Of a stretch of 64,000 bases of DNA, positions 34,739 through 47,900 are shown one piece after another. Position 1 is the stretch's first letter; the number at the start of each line of letters is the position of its first letter. Made by a program: the position numbers and the translations under genes. Under the pieces are notes generated by a model, which ran no database searches, had not been told where the DNA came from, and was given only the letters and a program-made list of their open reading frames with translations. Location of the stretch: NCBI RefSeq assembly GCF_037975245.1, contig NC_092568.1, positions 11,989,501-12,053,500 on the forward strand, read 5' to 3'. The stretch is from Apostichopus japonicus (lineage: Eukaryota; Echinodermata; Holothuroidea; Aspidochirotida; Stichopodidae).

Positions 34739-36266
34739 GGCTGAAAATTTTCAGGCCTGGGTCCCATATATATGCTTCAACAAGAACTTTCAACAAAGTT
34801 GAAACAATAGTCGCACAGTGCAACACTAGAATTAACTTGGCAATCGATTCAACTGTCCATTACAATTCCTTTTTACATTACAGTTGAAAGAATTTGGACA
34901 CAATTTTGTTCAATGCCGAGGAACCTTTATTATCATCTGAAGTTGTGTGATTTTAGTTGAAATCTCAACTGTTAGGTGAATCACGTTTATGGGACCAAGG
35001 CATACTTGCCTCATATACAAAGCAAAGATATGCTTGTATTCTAAGAAGAATTGGCAAAACGTTTTCAGCCTGTATGATCATATTTGTTTTCATCTCATAA
35101 ATTCCAGTTCCAAAGTTGCAGCTCACAAATATTTTGCTGTCATGAAATTTTAGAAGGAAATTATATGGATTGTCCCAGTCCCAGTTATCTGCTCTAAATA
35201 AATTTCTTGGACTTTTTTTCAATTGAACGGCTCTTGGAATGCAGAAATCTGTGTATCCATTCTACACATATTTACATATACAATATTTACCTGTGCTGGG
35301 TTATGTACAACAGCAGTATAAATATTACACATAATATTTGGCCTCATTACTAATAGGCTTGCCGCCGTTTAATGAAATCCATGGATAAGTGTTAAAGGGG
35401 GGGGGGGGGGGGAGGGGATCTTTCTTTACGAGGCCTAATTTAGTGAACATTTTCAAGCCTGACCATCCATCACCCCATCTTTTAAAAGTTTGGCAACCAT
35501 GTTTTGATTGTCATTTTCTTCTTTTGTTATTACATCGTAAGTAAGGCAAATACCTCCCCATGCGAGCTAGTCTATGCTTTAGCTGATAACTATCATTATG
35601 AAGACACACACATGTCTAGCTAGAAAGTGTTCGTTCATAAAATGTTGAAATTGTTTTTTTATGTTAAAATTGCACTGGGGTCAAAAAAAATATTAAATCA
35701 TTGGTAATGCTACAAACAATTCCTTCCTTTAGATCTTGTACTGTGGTACCATGTTAATGAAACATTCAGTTTCTGTTGCAAGTTTACATTAGTTGTTAGC
35801 AGTTTTGCAGCAGTTCACTTTCTTTGAAGGAGTTATATCAATAAATTGCACTGTCAAATGAAGCCTTTTGCATTTATGTATTTTTTCCTATAAGAGTCAA
35901 GCTGACCCAAATGTGGTTGATTTTCCATCATAACCCTTGCCTGGGTCAATATTTACCAATATTTCTGGGTCAAATTTTCAACCCATAAATTGGGTCACAT
36001 ATTCTGACCTAATTTTCTGGGTCAGTTTGACCCAAATGTGTTAGGTTCCCTCCTGACTTTCATTTGGGTCAAAAAGTGACCCAATTTGGGTCAATTTTAA
36101 CCCAAGTGTTTTTAGAGTGCACGCTCACACAATGACTGAAATTAGGCTCAATGGTTGGCAAATGAATAAAAAACAAAGTTCCGTTAACTTTGCAGGAAAC
36201 GAAAGTAGGCTATCTAAGTTGAACCATACAACTTTATGCATTATCTTGAAAGGATTTGTCAAATTC

Positions 36267-36272
36267 ATATAT

Positions 36273-36311
<39 letters not shown>
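36267..36311. repeat. TA microsatellite
   Basis: Nearly pure (TA)n run about 45 bases long just outside the right end of the TIR element. Confidence 0.9.
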
Positions 36312-36315
<4 letters not shown>

Positions 36316-38117
36316 GGCTGTCATCTTGATATGTTACAGGCATTTACTGAAAGGTGTAGTGCACAGAACACAATATATGTGAACGCGAAGAAAATAGGAA
36401 TGCACGTATACGATTATTCATCCAGCTAACGGCATAATGTGTTTATAACTATAGCGCGATTAACAGTGACAGAAAACGACCCTCAGTCCCAAACTAATTG
36501 GTCACTAACCTCAAAATTGCTAGAGATGATTGTATTTGCAATACAGGTTGCGAGCAGGTAATGGAAACTAAAGATCAGCAAACATTGTTTCCGACGGAAT
36601 CCCCCTTACGTGTTACGCGTTGTTGTATTTATATCACAACGCGAGTCGCCAAAAAAATGGGGAAGTACTGGGATTGTTCCTGTGTTTCGTTTGAACCAGA
36701 GCTCAGTGGTTTACGCAAATGAGTGAGGGGGGACTTTCTTCATTCGGCAGGGTGAGAATTACACCCCCTCCCCATTCATGCAACCTCATACACACACACA
36801 CACACCGACCCCGGCACGCACATACACAAGTTGAGTATTTATTACCACAACATTGCGTTAAAAGCTATACGTATAGGCCTTATAGTCTATAAATATGCAT
36901 TATATTGTGTTGAGGGGGGGGGGGGGATACCAGCCATGCATTCGCCTACATACCGGGGTTCGGCTTCAACGACCCAAGGGTCGCACCTCTCCATAAAAGC
37001 TCTGATTCATTTCTGACCTTCCATAAAGGTTCATAAACCCTCCTAAACTCAGTCGGGGATGGGTGTTTGAATTTGCTCCCCATCCCCCCTATGAAATCCT
37101 GTGCACGCAACTGCCGAAGCTCAATGGGAAATCGCGGTCGACCAATAGAATATCTAAGAAATCCTGATGGATAATAAGCTACCAAGATGGATCGAAAATA
37201 ACTTAACGGTGTGGTAGTGAAAAGGAGGGGGGGGGGGGATTAGCGGTTGTCGGAGGGAAGGATCAGGAGTTGACGGGAGGGGAGAATCAGGGGTTGACGG
37301 GTATAAGAAAGATTAAGTGGTTTACCGTCGAAAGATATTTATTATAGTTTGTTGCATATATTATGCGTTATTTATATTTCATCATGTTGAATAAGGTTAA
37401 ACTATGGGTAAAAGTGTTATTGGATGCTATACGTAAATGGATAGGACGATCACTGTCACTAAATATATGATTCTAATGGCAAAGCTGTATTTAGTGATAG
37501 GTTTCCATGATCTGAATGTATGTTTGCATGGTCGTTATTTCATTTCAAATTTGTAATTGGGGAAAGGCCGACTGTCTCGTTCCTGGGTGAGGGGGAGGGG
37601 GAGCAGGTTCGCGATGTTTATCGTTTTGAATAGTGGTAAATGTTTCGTTATCATTCATTTCTCTCTCCACCCCTCTCTCTCTCTCCCCCTCTCTCTCTCT
37701 CTCTCTTTATACCGCAGGGTTATCTGAGTAAAGTGGCCTCTGTTAAGACCTTTTCGGGCGGGAGGTTTAACCACTTTATTCTGATTTTGATATCATCGCA
37801 ACGGACGTCTTCCGTTGTAAATATATAGCATGAATTTGTGAAATTATACTCAACAACTTTAAACCACCAACATTCGACACAATAGGCCATTCGATGATCA
37901 AATAACAAGAAGTTGGAAAAGGGTGTCTCTTCGAACCTTCACTCAGTTAAATCGCGCATTTGGGCTTAAACGATGTTATAGGCCTACATGTTAACTTGAA
38001 AACTCAAGTATGGAAGTCGTTTCTCATTGTCTTTTATCATATTACCAATATAGTTGACAGGGCAATCGTATATACCAGCATGTTTACACCGGATTAAAGA
38101 GACTGACTATAGGAATA

Positions 38118-38270
38118 TTTATAGGAATATATATATATATATATAGGATATGTATGTATATATATATATATATATATATAGGATATGTATGTATATATAT
38201 ATATATATAGGATATGTATGTATATATATATATATATATATAGGATATGTATGTATATATATATATACTT
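38118..38270. repeat. (TA)n / GGATATGTATGTA compound repeat
   Basis: About four units made of AGGATATGTATGTA and a variable (TA)n run. It lies about 630 bases upstream of the receptor start codon. Confidence 0.85.
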
Positions 38271-38902
38271 GATTTCCCATCTTAAGTCTCATCGATATAC
38301 TTTTCTTACAATAAATCTAATGTACTTCATTAGACCTTATAGAAGTATTATGTTCTACTGGTATTTTTGGTAGCATTCCATATCTTAAAGCAGCAGTTAG
38401 CTTTGAATATTAAATTTAAAGGGGGGGGGGGCATTCATGTTAGGCAACAATTTGTAATATGGGGGGGGGCGGTGACAAGGTTATGAGTGAGGTATAAGCT
38501 GACACTAGAAAATGCATAAGATAGTCTCATAGTTTACTTATTCCAAACATTTTGGGAAAGAATATTCCGTTAAGGTTATTGAAAACTTAATTGTGCTGTA
38601 AAAAAATGCATATTGCTGGTTTAATTTCAACAGGTCAGTTGGCTGAATAAAATATACACTCGAGAAATAAGTCAATTGTGCACTTAACACCCATTAGTAG
38701 ATTAGATGAAAGGGTATATGCTTAACTCAGACAATTTTTAATCAGTACCGTAACAGATTCACCAACTATATACAGCAACTCTGCTGTAACCGGTTCCATC
38801 GTGTCTTGAAGACTTCCCGAAAACAAATAACTGTTTGGAACTTGAAGTAATTAGTTATTTAATTGGCATAGTCAATAATCTTTGACTTTTAATATTTGAA
38901 CT

Positions 38903-41900
38903 ATGGACGAGCGCAAGAATATTTTTCTGAAAGCTGCTACTGTTACATTATTTATGGTTCAATTTGCCTTCCGCCGCGGAGAGAGTAAGTTGTAGAATAT
39001 CTTTCTTGATTTATTTAGTTTCGGTGTCACTCGGTATATATGTATTGCTGGTTTAAGAGGTGTAGCTAACACACGGAGAGTTTTATGCTGAGGAGTATAA
39101 TGCTTTGCAATCAATACCCTTTCATTCCTTAGGCCTATCAACCTTTAGTGATTCGTTATGAATATTGACACCAGTTCATCCACACCGGTAATATCCGTAA
39201 GAAATGTTCTTTATTGTGAAGGATATATGCGTAGGTAGTGTGTTCTGTTGTTCATGGAAATTCTATTTTCTATATGAGGATATATCCTTACGATTGAGCC
39301 TATACCTGTGATAATAAGGTATGTGTAGCACAGCGCCCATAAAGAGCCAAGTTAATGTATCTTTTATCCAGTCTCTTGCCGTTTTGGTGTTTTAATTCAC
39401 AACGGTGTTACTACTTATAGAACGCCAAATGGCTCACATGATACTGATAATGGAATGAAGGATATGTAGATCTTCTTTACGATATATTCACACTCATGTG
39501 AGTTTTATTAACCTGATATGTGTCTGACGTAAACACGTTTGTTGCTACTGTATAAAGACGTGCACATGATATTCATGAATATATCGGTTTATAAAATTAA
39601 ATAAACTTCAGAGCATTATCGTATCATGAGCAAAAGGCTCACAAAATATGATACTGAGAGACCCTGGCAGGTGTACACTATACGATAAATCTGTTATGTG
39701 ATATTTTGCGTCAGCATTTATTTACATACGTTATATACATATTCATTTACATTATGGATGTATCTTTCAGCTTGGCATGTCATGGTATAACTGCGAGACT
39801 GTCGGCGTCCCACAACTATACCCAGTCAACTTGTATCTTTGCTACCCAAGTCTCTAACAAAGACCCATTCCCCACTCCCCGGGTTTGTTTTTATGTGTTC
39901 TGAATTGGAATTCTTCCCAACTTACTAACTTTTATACGATTGGTATATATTCTCTATTTTGTAGCTGCAGAATTATCTGCCCCTAAACGCCTTGCGGATG
40001 ACCTCTTACGTAATTATGGCTCTCCTTTCGTCAGGCCTGTCCGGAATCATACCAACATGGTGAACGTTTATTTCAGACCCAGACCAGTTTGGTTTGCCGA
40101 TTTTGTAAGTTGGTGTATTTTGAAATACTTCCCTCTAACATTTATTTATACAATATCGATATTCCTCTACGAAAATAGTTTGGCATTATTTATATATAGT
40201 ACATGATAGTTCCATGATTCACTCACGAAACAATGTTTTAGATAAACTTAAGTGCATGACGTTATAGTTCCTGAAAAGTACAAATCCAGAATGCCATTAT
40301 ATATAGGCTGTATACTGTTTACTCAGAAATGTTTTATCATACAGCTATAGTGCTCAAGAAGCATAAACTCAAGACAGACAATCAACTCTTGTTTCCATAC
40401 GCAGGTTGATGTTAAAGGTCATCAGTTCTACCCCCAGATATGCTAGAAAGTCAAATAATGGGCACTATATTGCTCCAAACTGTATTAAGCATTTCATCGC
40501 CACCTTTAAAAGTACTTTCTTCACTGACACATTGGACTGTATAACTTAACACTCCTCGATATCTGACATTAATGAGGAGATTCATAACTACCATGGCAGA
40601 AAGCCTATTTTATGATCTTTATCTTGTTAAAGATTTGGGGCCAATACCGATGGCATTTAAGGTTGAAAGGAGAAGACAACTCGTTTCGTTATATTTCAAG
40701 ATATATGATAGAGATGAATCTGATGATCAGCCTTCTCTAACACAGATACGACCAAATCGTCGGAAGACGGTTTAAATCTCATTTTCTCCATGCAATGTGT
40801 GGTGTCAAAAGTGCCGTTATAGAACGCGACACTGCAGCGTTTAGCGTTACCTATTACTTTGTACATTTGCAATTTTAAATTAATCTCTGTGCTGTTACTT
40901 ATGAAAGCAATGTTCATGTAATAATATAAACGTCAGCCCAATCACACGTAGACAATAAAGAAGGAATATAATGGAGATTATGATAGGTAAATATACTTCA
41001 CCTTTCGTTGAAGTATAGTTTACATCCCTTGTATTTCAAACTTTCTTCATATGGCGTTCAATTTTCACTTTCAATATCTTGGCGACCATCCCAGTTATGT
41101 TTTGGCCGGGTAGGGTATATAGGGAAGTACGTACCGTATCTTCTCTATCCTTTGAGAAAGTTAATGTGATTAAAACTGCGTAATTGCATTGCATTGCATT
41201 ATTGTTTTGGCGGCCGTCCTGCAAAAAAAGAGTCGCGACCCCAATATTGAATACCAGGGCTTTGCATGATAGAATCTGTGAGAAGATTGCCCTTTATGCA
41301 CTCAGTACGTATATAGGTAACAACCTCTGAGGAACAAAAAATGTGGTGATGTGTATCGAACTGTGTTTAGTGTTGTTGTCTTTAAGTTTTATCCGTGGCG
41401 AAAGTTCAAACAGTTACGTCACGTTATTAATGTGAACACATCGCTTTATATTTATCACTAAAAAGAATATGTTCATCCGTCTGTTTCACAGTTTCTCTTT
41501 TGTACTTTGTTTTTCGACACTTACGTGTAAACGTTGTCAAAATATTCGATTGCGTGACCAAAAAACCAATGGCTAAAATTAATTCAAGGTAAAGTGGTTT
41601 TCTGGATACTTAACAATCGCAAAAAAGAGGACGATCCAATTTGCAGGTATTTTGACCTCTGACCTTATACCCATGACGTCATCAATCACGCAGACACACG
41701 TATACACTCACGTACACACTCACAAATAACTTCCTCACATTTCTGATGTGGGGTGAAGTACATCGTCTCATCTCCCTACACATTACCTGTAGAGAGATGA
41801 GATAATTATGGAAGGTCGATATCTAAGTTCATTAACCTATTTCAATTTTGTGGATGTCGATTAATATTTCTAATATTGAACAACATGAAGGAACTGACGC

Positions 41901-44900
41901 CAGCTTATTTAGTTTACTATAGGAGTTCTGTGACAAAGAAGTTTCTCTGGGGTGGTGACTTTCGAGGAGATTAATAATAATAATAATCATAGTAATATTA
42001 CTATTTATGTAAATAATAATGTTAATAATAATAAAAATAATAATAAAATAATAATAATAATTATTAATATTATTAATATTATCATTATTATTATTAGAAG
42101 TTTTTTTTACGACGCCTTAAGCAACCACAAATGTGGGAGAAACCCGTAAGGGCTTATGGATTACAACTTACACGTCGGGCGGCTGCCAATTCAACATTTT
42201 AACTCAAAGTTGGAATCTTTTCAATTTAAAAAGACATTTCAGATGGGAAACCGTAGATTGCTCTTGGATGACAAACCCACCTTACAATGACCCGGCCGGG
42301 TATCGAACCCGGAAACTCCCGATTGCTAAGTCTCATTGATTCAATTGCCACCGCTTTTATCCACTCGGCCACCTTACAAACCTTACAACATCAAATGTAT
42401 AAGACAGGAACTGAAACTGATTGGTATTATGTTATGCCCTCTTTACAATAATTGAAATGTTCCATATGAAATATAAACTATTTTTCTTCTCTATCTGGTT
42501 ACCAGGATGAATCAAAACAGGTTTTGTCATTCGTCTCAACAAACAAATATGTAAGATATTTCACTTTCCAATTAACAAGCTTTATTATTTTTATCAATTT
42601 TAATACCAAGATATTACAGTGTGACTTATTTTGATTTTGTTATGTGCTTAAATTGTCCACGCATTTATGATCAAACTCGAATGGACGCACACATGAATGC
42701 ACCCCAGGTATACACGCACCCGCTCACGCCCATAGACGCCTCAGTCGAGGCCGAGGGGAGCAAGTGGGGTAGGGGTTAATGGTTCAGTCGGGGATGTGTT
42801 GCATTCAGCCACGGAAGAATTAGACCACTGATGTTGAGGTGTACATCCGTTTTTCAACCACCACACAAAGATCAACAGCCTGTTTTAGCACAACCTTGCA
42901 TGGATGGATGGATGGATGGATGGATGGATGGATGGATGGATGGATGGATGGATGGATGGATGGATGGATGGATGGATGGATGGATGGATGGATGGATGGA
43001 TGGATGGATGGATGGATGGATGGATGGATGGATGGATGGATGGATGGATGGATGGATGGATGGATGGATGGATGGATGGATGGATGGATGGATGGATGGA
43101 TGGATGGATGGATGGATGGATGGATGGATGGATGGATGGATGGATGGATGGATGGATGGATGGATGGATGGATGGATGGATGGATGGATGGATGGATGGA
43201 TGGATGGATGGATGGATGGATGGATGGATGGATGGATGGATGGATGGATGGATGGATGGATGGATGGATGGATGGATGGATGGATGGATGGATGGATGGA
43301 TGGATGGATGGATGGATGGATGGATGGATGGATGGATGGATGGATGGATGGATGGATGGATGGATGGATGGATGGATGGATGGATGGATGGATGGATGGA
43401 TGGATGGATGGATGGATGGATGGATGGATGGATGGATGGATGGATGGATGGATGGATGGATGGATGGATGGATGGATGGATGGATGGATGGATGGATGGA
43501 TGGATGGATGGATGGATGGATGGATGGATGGATGGATGGATGGATGGATGGATGGATGGATGGATGGATGGATGGATGGATGGATGGATGGATGGATGGA
43601 TGGATGGATGGATGGATGGATGGATGGATGGATATATGGATATATGGATGGATGGATGGATATATGGATAGATCGATAGATATATGGATTGATAGATTGA
43701 TATATAACAATATCACAATGAAATTCAACTTAACTTGAAACCTTTGGGATAATACTTTGCACGACTCTATTGAATGACTCGGCCCAAGTCAGAAAACTTA
43801 CTGGTAAAGAAGACGTCTCGAAGTGACTGGTTACAAACCTATATGTGTTACAGCTATCGGCGGTAGATTTGTACGCTGCATATCATGAGGTTTTATCGGC
43901 ATATCATTTTATCCTGTTTCAGTGACAATGTATATAAACAAACGTTTACGGATTGAAGCATATTGTAGACCCTAAACTGGGTACCATATTCAATCAAGAT
44001 ATCTCAACTGATTGCTTGCACGTTTTCCTACACAAAATGAAGCTCGGTTAAGCAGTCCGCAAATGACAGAAACCTGCTTATGCATGGCAACTATTAATAT
44101 GATATTTTATTGCCATTGTATTACATACTTGTCTGAGTTTCTTTGAAGGATTAAAGATAACATTTCTTTGATCAAGTTATTTCATTTCATTTGTTTCGTT
44201 CTTTCAGGAATGGACAGACGAGTACCTTACTTGGAATCCTGATGATTATGATGGTATTGAGAAGATTACGTTAGGAAAAGATCAGATCTGGTTTCCAGAT
44301 ATAACAACTTTTGAAAGGTACGACGATGGGTGGATTGAAATTATCTTTATATTGGAAGATGAAGCCCATGTTTCTAATGAGTGATTATTTATAGGGTGTG
44401 AAGACTCGCGCACAAAGAACGTCTCATGCCGGTAATCTGACCTAGTTTCAAATGAGGTGTGACAGAAGTGTTAGACACCACCATCGATCCCAGAAAATAC
44501 ACACACAGCTTGCTACCGTCGGTAATTAGACATAAGTGTACTGTCAATACATATAGCTACGGTCAATAACCAAAAAACAGTGTACATAGCAGCGTGGACA
44601 TCTCAGGTCTAGATAAAAGATAACAAAGTATCACGTTTCATTACTGTCTGCATTTTGTAGCGACAAGAAGAAAACGTCATTTGCAAGCAACGGAAAGTTA
44701 ACTTTTTCTGAGCGCGGCACGAGGTTTTGGGGCGAGTCTTTAATGCCTTTTAGGACGACAACCTTTACAGGAAAATTGAGCTAGACCAGACTCACAGGCA
44801 AAGTTTGTTCTACTATTAAGATAGTTTAGAATAAGAGTACATAATAACATTTTCACATTTTGAATAGTTGCTTTGAAGGTAATTTTGCAGAGATGATACT

Positions 44901-47900
44901 GATATTGACCTCCTATGCAGTAAAGATATTAAATGATGATAACCTGTAAACACTTTCCAAACGTTATTTGTCAATATTTGTCCTCCTCATATGGCTGTGA
45001 TGACAATGACAGAGTTGGAAACGGACCAGCTGAAGCTAACATGGAAGACACTTTTGTAACCGCAGACTACCGAGGCAACTTGGTCTATTACAATCTCGTG
45101 TTCCTGTCGGTGTTTTGCAAGATGGACGTCCGTCTCTTCCCGTACGATACTCACTCATGCCCTGCTCGATTTTTGTCTTTCGCCTACGAAGGGGATGCCG
45201 TAAGTTTTGTTACATGCTTCAACTGTAGTTATTTCAATAAGAAAAACACCCGAAGGTATATCGAAACCTTGGTAACGGATTTTAACGCAGTTTCTGAGTT
45301 GACTTGGATAGTTTTTTTCTTTCTCGACGACACTTTTCTATACTTAAAACCATATATAATAATGTAGTTTATTATCTTGAGCAATACACTTTCATATATA
45401 TAGGATAATGAAATAGAGGTCAATATTTTCAATTTCCTCTTCGAAGGACTTGTACCTTTCTATCATATAGCGCCGGATCGAAGTCCCCTTCTGATAATGT
45501 ATGTAAGTATTTTAGATCCTCCTGCTAGCAGGAACTCGCAAAGAAGCCTCATTGGCTTATCAAAGCCGCCAGTTGACCGAAGTCAGTCTCTTACATTTAT
45601 ATTTAACGTCCATGATTATGAATTGTCAATTGTCAATAACTCTGTAACTGGACGACATACATTAATCTTGGAGTGACTCTAACCAGGGACCTTATGATTG
45701 GAAGGCACCGGCGTTAACCACTGAGCTAACACTCCACAGAGTGAAGAGTTCCTACTATATAATGAAGAGTTCCTATATACGTGCCTGAAAAGGCATTCTT
45801 CACTGACTATAGTTCAGTGTACTGAAACAGTATGCCAGCTATAATATAATGTCATACCGTTATGAGTTTATGAAATCATGCATGCCAATTTACAATATAC
45901 TGTTACACCGGCGCGAAGCGTTTAATTGATTGTGTTTTGTACAGGCTACGTTATACCGGTATACCGCCAAAAGTCATACCGTCTGTATATATCGTCATGT
46001 TACAGGTTGCAGTTTTCAATACCAATGACTCCGATAGTAGCGAAACAGCCCTAAAGAACAACGGTGTTTGGGCGGTTGCCCATTATCATTTTGAAGAAGT
46101 TGAAATCAAATATCCGTGTTGTCCACTACCGTACAGAGAAGTGCACTTTACCATGGACATACGGAGGGAGAGTGGATTTTACGTTCTTAATGTCGGTATA
46201 CCAACGTTACTGTTATCACTAACTACTCTGTCGGTTTTCTTACTTCATCCCGAGTGTGGTGAGAAGATATCTCTATGCGTCAACAATGTCTTAGCTTGGA
46301 TCATTTTTCAACAACTGTTGACAATGAACATGCCACCTACTGGAGACCAAACTCCTATTGTGGGTAAGTGTCCAGTCTTGCTTTCAATGACGCCTCTACT
46401 TATAAAGTGGTGTTACAATTTGTTTCTAAATATAAAGACAGCAGGTGAGGCAAATCCAAATGGTGGAGGGGAGCCGGGAGAGAGGACCGGAGAAATACTC
46501 CCAACAAGTTTTGTTCGAAAACCTCAAAAGTGCCCTTTTCTATAGTGCCTCTGGTAAGTCTTGCTTAATGAAAAAGAAACACTTCGTTATTTGCAAGATA
46601 TCTTCACTTGTTTTGAGAAATGAAATAATCTGTTCTTAGAAAATGCAATTTTGTTGGAAATTAAACAAAATAGTAACTGAAATGTATCGTTTCTTGAAGC
46701 ACATTTGAGGTGATTTTGTGGTTTGCCCGTGACCTGTCCCAATCCCCGCCTCCCCACACCAGTCACCCCCAAGATTGTACCACTGGCTGGTTCTGTCAGC
46801 CAGATTAGATCCAGTTTGGTGTTAATGGTAGTACGATTTTTGGTGTTTCTATTTTTCAGCTTATTACTTTGCAGTGGTCATCACTATCAGTTTTCTCTCG
46901 GTTCTCACGACGTGCGTCACTCTTAGTATTTACCACACCAAAACCAACCGTCCCCTACCAGGACTACTTAGGCAGGTTTTGCTCATCGGAGGACGAAATT
47001 CCAGTCACAGAAGTTTAAAGCCTACTAAGTTAGAAGTTTCTATGTAGGTCAAAGTTCAATAATTGATTTTATCCAAACTACCCACTTTGGTTTGAATGCC
47101 ACATAATATTATGCTATTTTGAATCATATGTGTACATGTAACTATTAAACTTCAATGCACTATCCAAACAGAAAGGTCACGTGCACAGTTCACCGTAGGC
47201 TACACACAGTCGGTTTGTGTTTATTAACAGGTTCGTCCAGAGGAAAAATTTACGCTAAACAGACGGAAGAGAAATATATTCTAGGCATCCTAGTGAAACT
47301 TGCAATCGATTTCTACTTACCATTTTCGAGATTACAACATTTGAATTTGACACGTTTTTTCGCAATAAAAGTTCATTTATGGTACAAACTGTAACTGTGA
47401 CAATTTTAAATCTCAATATCTCGAGGACGCGCCATACATACAGGAGGAATTGGATGTAAACTTCCCTATACGGGCATGCTTAGAAAATGTTCCTCTTTCA
47501 GCTGTCAAAAAGCAAAAAACAAAATATGTCCCCTGGACTATCGTTTGAAATCGGCGAATGGGTGTGCTCTAAGATGGGTCCTTGTTTACTTAAAGTTTCC
47601 ATGTATGCCATTTAGAAACTTTGATCACAAACTAATCGCTTCAACTCCACTTGATAATTTGTGTTGTTCTCCGTTAAATAACACTGTGACTCTCAGTGAC
47701 GTCGAGAGACAGTCCGATTCCCCAATATGTGAGGTATTTAGTTTTCCTTAAGTATATAATATGAACATGGGCATATATTATCCTTTATCCCTTATATCCC
47801 GGGCTCCTTAATTTACCACAGTATTCTAAGTTGAAGCCCCCCCCCCCCCCTCCCCGTCACCTCCCTCTCGTCAGGCTTGGTGACTTTATTTAGTTCATTT

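Larger units (their letters stand above)
30223..36119. mobile_element. Probable ~5.9-kb TIR DNA transposon carrying an orphan gene
   Basis: The left end reads CACTCTTAAAACACCTGGGT and the right end, reversed, reads CACTCTAAAAACACTTGGGT: 18 of 20 bases match, allowing for their slight offset. Both ends continue into subterminal arrays of TGGGTCA/TGACCCA words (30236-30300 and 35905-36110). CAC-starting ends recall the CMC (CACTA/Mirage/Chapaev) superfamily. A 4-bp direct repeat ACGC lies just outside both ends, but its exact border is ambiguous. Inside are exons of an uncharacterised gene (32546-34738), a possible first exon (30520), many AGGCCTA words (30670-31770) and a 17-bp tandem repeat. 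No recognisable DDE transposase was seen, so the element is either non-autonomous, internally deleted, or of a type I do not know. Confidence 0.6.
36120..38902. other. Upstream region of the receptor gene; no other gene
   Basis: Contains poly-G tracts near 36915 and 37225, a CT-rich run at 37660-37705 and AT microsatellites at 38125-38270. No coding exon is supported. The receptor promoter should lie in the last part. Confidence 0.5.

Noticed and set aside
40405-40443. Possible extra receptor exon after a CGCAG acceptor ([11 protein letters not shown])
   Set aside because: It stops after 13 codons, and exon 39965-40104 joins the 42506 exon in phase and in perfect register with other nicotinic subunits, leaving no gap.
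42831-43738. Long open frames with WMDG or IHPS repeats on both strands
   Set aside because: They are translations of the ATGG microsatellite; any frame of a four-base unit without a stop is open. They lie in a receptor intron.
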